Assembly (NCBI GenBank): GCA_029204225.1
Contig: CM055098.1
Span: 26,021,473-26,085,472, forward strand
Source of the DNA: Diphasiastrum complanatum
Lineage: Eukaryota; Streptophyta; Lycopodiopsida; Lycopodiales; Lycopodiaceae
Direction: 5' to 3'
DNA: 64,000 nt
Shown here in pieces: positions 56,584 through 64,000 of the stretch. The notes beneath the pieces are model-generated. The model did not search any database. It had not been told where the DNA came from and was given only the letters and a program-made list of their open reading frames with translations. The translations under genes and the position numbers were made by a program. Position 1 is the stretch's first letter; each line of letters starts with the position of its first letter.

Positions 56584-58962
56584 CTAAAACTTTTTTTTGC
56601 CAAGTCCACAACTTGCTTTTCTGTAGGCTCCACTTCCCTTGAAAATAGATGGATCCTTGGTTTCCAACAGTGTAGCCATGTAAGCAAAATGTACATCCCC
56701 ATCCTTGTGATGATCCTCCTGTCGACATTGTTTTTCATGTTGCTTTTCAAGTCTGGCTGATCTCCTAGTCCCTTGTGTACCTGATTCTCCTTGTTCCAGA
56801 ATGACACACACTATCCTTGATAGTTTCATAGTAACATCTAGGCAATCTTCTAGCTTCTGATGTAGGATGCTTCTTGCCTAGTGAAGTAGGAGGTGAATAA
56901 GTATCCCATATACTTGATCTCTTCTTCCTCTTTCCTTTCTCAACCAAAGTCACTCTAGGTACTTGGATTGGCGTAGGCGATACATGTGTCGATTCAGCCT
57001 CATGTAATAACTCGTCACATAATATAGGGTTCCTCCATCTTGATAAGGTATCTTTGTATCTTTATGAGTTGCCTCTTGACTATCATATCTAAGGACTAAA
57101 CACTTGGTCGCCTTAGAATCCAATAAACCGCCGTCTTAACTGCTTTGCCCCAAAACATATTTGGAAGATTTTTACTCTTGAGCATACTCCTCGCAGTTTC
57201 ACTATAGACCGGTTCTGTCTTTTCGCAACTCCATTTCGTTGAGGCGTGTCCGTGTTTGCAAATCCTTGCAAAACACCTGAAATTCCGTAGAAAGATACTC
57301 TCCGCCTTTGTCTGAGCGGAGTATCTTGATTTGTCTATCTGTTTCTTTCTCCACCTGTGTCTTAAACCATGTGAAATACTTGAACGCTTCACCCTTATTC
57401 TTCACAAGATAGATCCATGTCTTCCTAGAATAATCATCCACAAACACCATGAAGTAACTTGCTCCCCCATAAGATTGAGTCCTCATAGGACCACACAAAT
57501 CTGTATGAACAAGTTCTAGAACATTTCTCGCCCTGAATGTACTAGGCGAAAATTTCTTCATATGATGCTTGCCTAAGACACAGCCTTCACTAACCTTGTG
57601 ATCAGAAACAACTTGAGGTAAACCTGTAACCATGTTATATTTCCTCAAGACTTGTAGACTCTTGTAATTCAGATGTCCAAACCTCTCATGCCATAACTTT
57701 CTCACTTATCCAATATCCGCAATACTTGCATGATGATCCACCACCTGAGCCTGAAGTTTGTACAACTGCCTTGCAAGTATGCCCTCAACTACCACTTCAT
57801 TATCTTTCTTCTTGATGAGACACCGCTTTTCATCAAACTGCACCACCATGTGTTGCTTCGCAATAGTTGATACTGAGAGTAAGTTTTTCTTGATTCCTGG
57901 TACATAAAGCACATCCTTTATGTCTCCAATCTTCCCTGAAGGTAGTTGAACTTGTACTTTTCCAACTCCTATTATATGTGTAGTTATCTCCCAACTTCAC
58001 ATTTGACCCATCATCTAATTTTTGAAAATTAGATAGCCACTCTCGCCTAGGTGTCATATGCTTCGAAGCTCCTGAATTAATGAACCAATAGTCTTCTTCC
58101 TTCAAGAAGCCACTACCAGAAGATGTCAATGCCGAAAACAACTCATAGTCTTCAAGATCCAAAGCACTTAATTTTGCATTAGATGTTTCTTCTTCTTCAG
58201 CAAAATTCCCGTCTTGCTTTTTCTTGAACTTGTTGTGCCAGCACTCCTTTGCATAATGTCTTGATTGATTCTCTTCCGTATCATGCTACTTCTTCTTCTT
58301 CTTCTTTCCTTTGCCACCCTTCTTGAAACTTCGCTCTTGCTTCTTTGCCAGGAATGTCTATTCCTTGAAATTGTCCCTGTTGACAATATTTTGTCGTCTC
58401 ATTTCTTCTTGTAGTAAGATGGCATTTAGCTCATCGAAAGAAGGCCTCGTTTCTCTTAACGATAGCATCATTACAAAGTTCTGATAGGCCAAAGGTAGAC
58501 TATTAAGCACAATGGATACCAACACTGAATCTTGAACACTTTCTCCAACGACATCAAGTTGTCCTCTCAGATCTTTCACCCGAGTAAAGTAGTCCGTTAT
58601 TGATTCACCTGTACCCATGTTCAATGTGTGAAGCTTATTAGTCAAGAACACGTTTCGTGATTGATTTACCGTCTCATACAAGTTCTTCAGTATATCCCAA
58701 GCCTCCTTGGGTCCAACAACATCTCTGATATGAGGTATGATCATATCTGTAACGGACAATTTAATGATATGATGAGCTTTTCTTCTACGTCTTTGATACT
58801 CCCGCAACTCCCTGTCAGTGGTAGGAGGTATCTCAACACCTGTGACGATCTCCCAATATTCTCTATCCTGGGGAATGTTCTGCATCTTGAACTTCCAATG
58901 CTGTAGTTCGTTCCATCTGGCTTGCTAGACTCTGGCAACACAACATCATTCAACCCTGCCAT
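56584..58962 (-). pseudogene. copia element E: gag to integrase, RT and RNase H deleted
   Basis: Minus order: gag start MAGLNDVVLPESSKPDGTN (58962), then gag 58885-58358 (GVEIPPTTDRELREYQRRRR, LTNKLHTLNMGTGESITDYF, SLRETRPSFDELNAILLQEE); a Lys/Arg-rich part where the knuckle should be; protease with Asn for the catalytic Asp (YWFINSGASKHMTPRREWL); pre-integrase (LYVPGIKKNLLSVSTIA); integrase (LWHERFGHLNYKSL, TDLCGPMRTQS, MVFVDDYSRKTWIYLVKN, ILRSDKGGEYLSTEFQVF); then the linker (SSIWDTYSPPTSLGKK). Only the first residues of RT remain (YMATLLETKDPSIFKGS) before the LTR. It resembles element B in gag and linker. Confidence 0.85.
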
Positions 58963-59040
58963 AATATTGATCTATAGCAACTTCCAACAACCTGATTTTC
59001 AACTATGCAATCTTCTTTGCAAGTCAGTATGCTCCAACCA

Positions 59041-59326
59041 GCAAGTAGATCTATCAAAAAACTAGTGAATAGGTCTGTCAGACAACCAGTGAACAAGTCT
59101 GTCAAGCAACCAACGAACAGGTCTGTCAGACATAGTGTGAACAGATCTGTCAGACAACCAGCGAAGGTCTGTCAGACAACCAGTGAACAGATCTGTCAGA
59201 CAACTAGCGAACAGATCTGTTAGACAAACAACGAATAGGTCTGTCAGAAAACCAGCGATCAGGTCTGTCAGACAACCAAAGAACAGGTCTGTAAGAAAAC
59301 CAGCGAACAGGCCTGTCAGCGAGTCT
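59041..59326. repeat. 24-bp minisatellite, 12 units, encoding octapeptide repeats
   Basis: Units such as GCGAACAGGTCTGTCAGACAACCA run from 59041 to 59326, all 24 bp except unit 6 (59161-59182), which is 22 bp. On the plus strand the units encode NRSVRQPA-like octapeptides. It lies about 80 bp upstream of the gag start of element E (in E's leader or LTR, read on the minus strand), so translation is unlikely. Confidence 0.92.
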
Positions 59327-60250
59327 GTCTATCTCGCCAAATTGGAAAAGGAACACTTACTCAAAAAATTGTCTTTTTATTAATCTCAAGGCACAATACA
59401 TAGATCAACAAGCTAACATGAGAGCTTTGTTGCAAGTCTCCTCCCAACCATAGTTGCATAGGAATCAAATCAAGAATTCTTGGCAAGGCTCACAATATAT
59501 CCCCTCAAGCATCCTCAACCCTGACACATCCCAATGTCGACACCTGGCAAACTCCATGCACAGTCGACAGTTGCCACTTGGCAATAACTTTAAATATAGG
59601 CAAGCTAGTAGGTAGACTGTCTTACACGTGCCATTCATACACTAGACCAAGTGTCTCAATGAGCATAAAACATGTCCTGTTTGTTGTAGAATGATGGTGC
59701 TAAGAATAGCTTAGAACAATGAGCCCAGGACCCTAGTAATGTTGATTTCAAGGACTACTTGAGCCTAACACAACTAGGAATGAAACATGCAATATGAAAT
59801 CTTGACATGCAATTGTCATGCAAGTAGAAATGAAAAAACAGCAAGTAATGGATCCCAAATTTTGATCCTAGTTCAAGTCTATGTCAACTCTGCTCTATGC
59901 TAAATCAATGAATCAAAATGAAAATGAATTCTACTTGCTGGCCACTCCAATCAGCAGGACCAGATCTGGAAAATCAGATCCTAATCATCCTCTAATTGGC
60001 CTCTAATCACTATTAGTGATCGCACCCTTTGATAGAAAACAAATGCTTTTGATTTCATCAATTTCTGAAAAGTATTCAAGGAGAAAAAGTAGAATCTACA
60101 AACCTGAGGCAGCGCCCAATCAACAATGATTAGTGGGCTGTTCTGGCTCCAAATATGCAACCAATGATAGTAGAAGCAGTATGGCTGGTTGCGCCCTCCT
60201 CCTACAAGCAATTTGCACTTGATTCCACCAGAATTGGATGAGTAATTATG
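59327..60250. other. No recognisable gene; upstream of element E
   Basis: The sequence may include the missing 5' LTR of element E and the distal part of the chromovirus LTR, but no primer-binding site complement (GCTCTGATACCA) is found. Confidence 0.35.
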
Positions 60251-60968
60251 GAGATCCACCAGAAATCAGATCTGTCCGTTCAGCGAGTTCCTACACGAGG
60301 AAAATGAAGAATGGAGCAAGAAAACACAAAGCACAATGAAGATGGAAGAAAGTTCCAAATCCCTCTCTCACCATCTCGTGGTAGGAGAGTGATCGCCTCG
60401 ATTAAATAGACTTTGTGAATGTACAATGGTTGGCATGCAAATGCCCAATGCCTAATTCCTATGCATGCATTTGCATGCCACTTGCATGTCACATGCATGC
60501 CACATCTAATGTTAATAGGTGGAAATCAAACTCAAGTGGAGATATAGGCATCATCATGCAAGAAGGCCTTCACCACGAGTTTGGGACTTAGATCCTAAAA
60601 AATTTGCCTAAGTATTTGGGCCTTAAAAACTTGGACCCAATCATTGTTCATGTGGCATGTACTATTCATTTGACTAGGTTTATAAGTTCAACACTATTGA
60701 CCGTCCGACAAGTGTCACTCATTCACCAAGTGTCCCAATGAGCATATGACATGTGTCTTGTTGACCCGTCAACCCTTCCTACTTTTAGGAGGTCAAAACT
60801 CTCATGAGACCCAGAATCCCCTTTGCCATCTTGGAATAAGTCACTATAACTGATATTTACATTGCAATTTAGAATCGGTCTCCACAAGCTGGTGACCTAG
60901 CCGTTTACAATTTAATAATTACAATTTACAATTTACATTAGGCAAAGGGATTCAAAGTACATGTGACA
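60250..60968 (-). repeat. 3' LTR of the chromovirus (approximate)
   Basis: On the minus strand the chromodomain stop (60981) is followed by the purine tract GAGGAGCGAAGGGA and TGTCACATGTAC, a typical LTR start, at 60968. The far end is not defined. Confidence 0.5.
60431..60480. repeat. 14-bp perfect inverted repeat with TGCATG motifs
   Basis: TGGCATGCAAATGC (60431-60444) and its complement (60467-60480) enclose 22 nt. GCATGC/TGCATG occurs repeatedly up to about 60505. It lies in the presumed chromovirus LTR and could serve as transcription factor sites (RY-like). Confidence 0.75.
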
Positions 60969-60980
60969 TCCCTTCGCTCC

Positions 60981-63250
60981 TCAGATGACAACGTCCTCGA
61001 TGGCAAGGTTTGGATACTGTGCATGGAGCTTATGCGTGGTCTCCCAGATAGCATCATTGAGAGGTTGTCCATGCCATTCAACCAAGTACTCACGGAGCAA
61101 ATGATTCCGCAATTGTCTCTGCCTCTTGTCCAATACTCTCGTTGGTCCATGCATCACTTGCCCATGGTCCTGAAACAATACATGGCCATCAGCCAGCAAG
61201 TTATCATGATTCACCGTCATGTAAAACTTTCTTTAAGTGTGAAACATGAAAAACATGACGAACCTTACAATCAATAGGCAAATCCAATTTATAAGCAACA
61301 ATATTAATCGTCTAAAATTTTTCGAAGGTCCACAATATCTAGGTGAATTGCACTTTCCTTGTCTTAAGGGTTTTGCAAGTCCTTTGGAATCCTAAGAAAC
61401 AACATGTCTCCTTCCTTGGAACTCTCTTGGCGTCGCATGATCCAAATCAGTAATACGTCTTTGTCGATCCATCGCCGCTTGTACATTTTCCTTGGCTAAC
61501 TCCAATATCTGTTGCATGTGAGTTAGAAATTCCATATACCGGGTGTCTTACGAGGCATACCTATAGTAACTAGATTGGCTGGTCTAAAACAATAATTTAG
61601 CTTGAAAGGACTTATCTTTGTAAATGCATTTTTTTTATCATTATAGGCAAACCCTAACAATGGTAGGTAATGCTCCCATTGTGTTTGCCTTTCACTCACA
61701 TATGCCCTAAGCATGTCTTCCAAAGTTTGATTGACTCTCTCAATTTGTCCATCCGATTCAGGATGATAAAAACTACACATTCCCATCTGCACCTCTAACT
61801 TCTCAAATACCGCAGTCTAAAAACTGCCAGTAAAATGAGAATTTCTATCAGACACAGTGGATCTAGGTAATCCATGAAGTTTGAACACGTGCTGTATAAA
61901 AAAATCAGCCGTAGTAGTTGGGATAAAATGAGCTTTTTTAGTGAGTTTGTCAACCACAACTAGGATAGCATTATGTTGTTGCTGCATAAGGGTAAACATG
62001 TAATAAAAATACTCTCCCATTGCCCTTTTGGTATATTTAATGGGCGTAATAATCTCGGCACTTGAATCCTTTCAACCTTATTAACCTGACACTTAAAACA
62101 ACGTGTCACATAATGGTTTACTTCTTCTTTAAGTTTAGACCACCAAAAGTTACGTCGTATCAACTCATAGGTCCTATCCACACCAGGATGACCAGCACTA
62201 GGGCTATTGTGACAGAGACGTAAGATCCTCTTTCACAACACCCCACAAGCTGGAATAAGAGCCTTACCATTTCTCATCACTGTTCCATCTATGGAATATT
62301 TAAGATAAGTGCAAACCAAGGTAGAAGCACTCTGCTCCTCTTGTTCAATGTTTCATGGGTTTGTTTCATGAAACGGGTTTGAAACGCGTATGAAACGGGA
62401 GGGTTAGGTTCGAAACGAGAAAATTTTTTAGGGCTTAAAAAAGTGTTTTTGGGGTTTAGACATTTCATGGAAAGACTAGTACCAAGTAGATACATCCAAT
62501 TTTTGCTCTCAAGAATGCAGTTTCAAGAGGAGAAACTGTGTATGGTCACTTTCCTCAATAAAAAAAATTTTCTTTTTTTTAAGAGGCGTTTCGAACGTAA
62601 GAAACGCGTTTCGAAACAAGCCCGTTTCGAATGGGGTGTTTCAAACGCGTTTCTTTGTTTGAAACGCGTCTCGATGAAACATTGCTCTTGTTTCACTTTC
62701 TTACAGTGAGGATCTTCCTGTTGAGCCTTTCTTATCTCAGATAGTAAGTCATTTTCAATGACTAATAAATGACATATGATACACCACAGGAGATAGTGCA
62801 TTTGCCACATGAATCTCTGCACCTTTCTTCTACTGAATCTCCATTAGGAATTCTTACATGAGCTCTGACCATCTAGCTTGATGGCCCCTAAACTTTGGCT
62901 AATTACAAAAGTATCTCAAGGTATCATGGTCAGTGAATACCTCAAATTTTGATCCATACAGAAATTGCCTCCATTCCTTTAATGCATGAACATTGGCATA
63001 CAACTCCCTTTCATGAGTTGGATAATTTTTTGAAGCAGGGTTGAGCTTCTTGCTCTCAAAGGCCACCAGCCTACCCTCTTGCATCAGAACTGCTCCCATA
63101 GCAATGTCACTCGCATCCGTATCTATAACATAGGGCTTTTTTACAATTTTTAGAGTGATGCACTCAATGATGGCTTGCTTCAATTGATCAAAGCTTGCTT
63201 GATGTAGTTCAGTCCACTCACCAAATCTAATTTTTTGATAGTACTCAGAT
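60981..63250 (-). pseudogene. Ty3/gypsy chromovirus fragment: RNase H, integrase, chromodomain
   Basis: Minus order: RNase H (WTELHQASFDQLKQAI, YVIDTDASDIAMGAVLMQEG, NYPTHERELYANVHALKEWR, FTDHDTLRYF); integrase zinc region (HPGVDRTYELIRRNFWWSKL, HYVTRCFKCQVNK); core ([53 protein letters not shown]); and a C-terminal chromodomain (PTRVLDKRQRQLRNHLLREY, LVEWHGQPLNDAIWE). The chromodomain places it with plant chromoviruses, which use it to target heterochromatin. It is truncated near 63250 before RT. A MITE interrupts it at 62346-62684, and removal restores the polyprotein reading. Confidence 0.88.
62346..62684. mobile_element. hAT-like MITE (339 bp) inside the chromovirus
   Basis: 8-bp target duplications CTCTTGTT lie at 62338-62345 and 62685-62692. 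Terminal inverted repeats are CAATGTTTCAT and ATGAAACATTG. Many internal GAAACGCGTTTC-type palindromic words form subterminal repeats. It has no transposase, so is non-autonomous. The 8-bp TSD and CAATG ends fit the hAT superfamily. Confidence 0.88.
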
Positions 63251-63449
63251 AGATCGCAATTCACGAAGCATAAGTAATAACTTATAAGTATACAATACAT
63301 ATTGGACCCATGATCTCTTGATGGGGTCCAAGTCCCTCTCAACAGTGTCTTGCTCTACAACAAGCTCTCTCGTCCTGAGTTGCTCCATGCTCGGCCCCTC
63401 CCACTCAGAACCAATGCTGGATACGACTTGTAAGTTGTGACTTGTCAAT

Positions 63450-63624
63450 GTGTCATGACTCATGACTCATATATTTCAAATTTTGAGACATCTAACTTCT
63501 AAGGATGACGAATCAAAATTTAGAGAGCCGAGTGGAGAGTCGAGACATAGCCGGGCCAAGCCGGCGGTTGCAAGCGGCGACTCACATATGCCATACATGA
63601 TACATGACTCATGAGTCATGACAC
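63450..63624. repeat. Short element-like unit with 16-bp perfect inverted ends
   Basis: GTGTCATGACTCATGA (63450-63465) and its exact complement (63609-63624) bound 143 bp with a GC-rich centre (CCGGGCCAAGCCGGCGG). No target duplication is visible, so it may be a decayed MITE. Confidence 0.65.
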
Positions 63625-63652
63625 TACAATGTACATAGATGATAGTACATAC

Positions 63653-63848
63653 CAAGGATGCGCGTCCGGGCCGGACGTGCAATCCGCGTCCGGACCTAGA
63701 CGCGTCCTCTTTTAACAGTTTTTTTAACACTAAATAACAGTAAAAGAACTTTAAAAAAAAAAAAGTGGACGCGTCCGGACCCCCGGACACACCCCTGGCG
63801 CGTCCGCTCGTCCGGACGCACGTTCGGACGCAGCGTCCGCTACCTTAG
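63653..63848. mobile_element. GC-rich hAT-like MITE (196 bp)
   Basis: Identical 8-bp flanks GTACATAC at 63645-63652 and 63849-63856. Imperfect terminal inverted repeats CAAGGATGCG and CTAAGGTAGCG. Both sides are filled with GCGTCCGG-like words in both orientations around an AT-rich centre. It carries no coding capacity. Confidence 0.85.
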
Positions 63849-64000
63849 GTACATACTACAAATAAAAAAAAATGATCAAAAATGAAGAAAGATTCAGGAG
63901 TCAAGAATGCAGTATGTACTTGGCCAAGTGAAAGGGGAGGTCGCATAGGTAGAAACACCTCCGAACTGCAACTTGAGCTTGGTCCTTATTCCTGGGCTCA

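Noticed and set aside
59041-59326. CRISPR-like array
   Set aside because: The 24-bp units are contiguous without spacers; it is a minisatellite in a eukaryotic genome.

Overview
The window looks like nuclear DNA of a large-genome land plant. Nearly all recognisable coding sequence is decayed LTR retrotransposon: Ty1/copia of several families and Ty3/gypsy including a chromovirus. A few host genes sit between: an intronless class-I carboxylesterase, a tandem two-domain 2S-albumin-like storage protein, and the 5' end of a SECRET AGENT-type O-GlcNAc transferase whose second intron exceeds 10.4 kb. The divergent two-domain 2S albumin, the very long TE-filled intron and a relic I cannot fit to LTR elements make a fern or another non-flowering vascular plant my best guess, but this is inference only.

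Layout. 1-5155: minus-strand copia debris, one LTR with tandem repeats, one unrecognised broken ORF pair and a chimera of two gag genes. 5156-11885: the standout structure, an inverted repeat with arms of about 2.2 kb (5156-7345 and 9755-11885) around a 2.4 kb centre that carries the intact carboxylesterase gene (8065-9132, minus). The left arm holds an 86-bp tRNA-related SINE with a 15-bp target-site duplication; the right arm and a dispersed arm copy keep the empty site. 11889-17738: a copia element (A) with a truncated 5' LTR, intact primer-binding site, duplicated leader-gag, a piece of another family's LTR, integrase, an unrecognised block where the RT should be, RNase H tail and a full 3' LTR. 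17815-18410: long GA/TG microsatellites. 18500-22224: further copia fragments and a partial arm copy.

22263-26260: a mostly unannotatable stretch with a small hypothetical ORF and the 2S-albumin-like gene, whose upstream DNA has RY (CATGCA) and G-box motifs. 26970-34564: a minus-strand copia fragment (C), a second partial repeat copy, and the best-preserved copia element (B, plus strand) with a short 3' LTR holding two conserved hairpins. 34565-46178: mostly unannotatable, with a copia fragment, a SWIM zinc-finger relic, a degenerate tandem array with a period near 69 bp and a decayed multi-ORF element of uncertain class. 46444-49545: small tandem repeats and rearranged copia pieces, including an LTR fragment in inverted orientation.

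51270 onward: the SECRET AGENT-like gene (TATA box, exon 1, exon 2). The rest of the window, presumably its second intron, contains a decayed gypsy element, an RT-less copia element (E), a 24-bp minisatellite and a chromovirus. That chromovirus is interrupted by a hAT-like MITE, and a second hAT-like MITE and a 16-bp inverted repeat lie beyond its broken end. Both MITE calls rest on 8-bp target-site duplications read directly from the sequence.

There is no operon-like logic. The functional content is three or four host genes; the rest records nested insertion, template switching and rearrangement.
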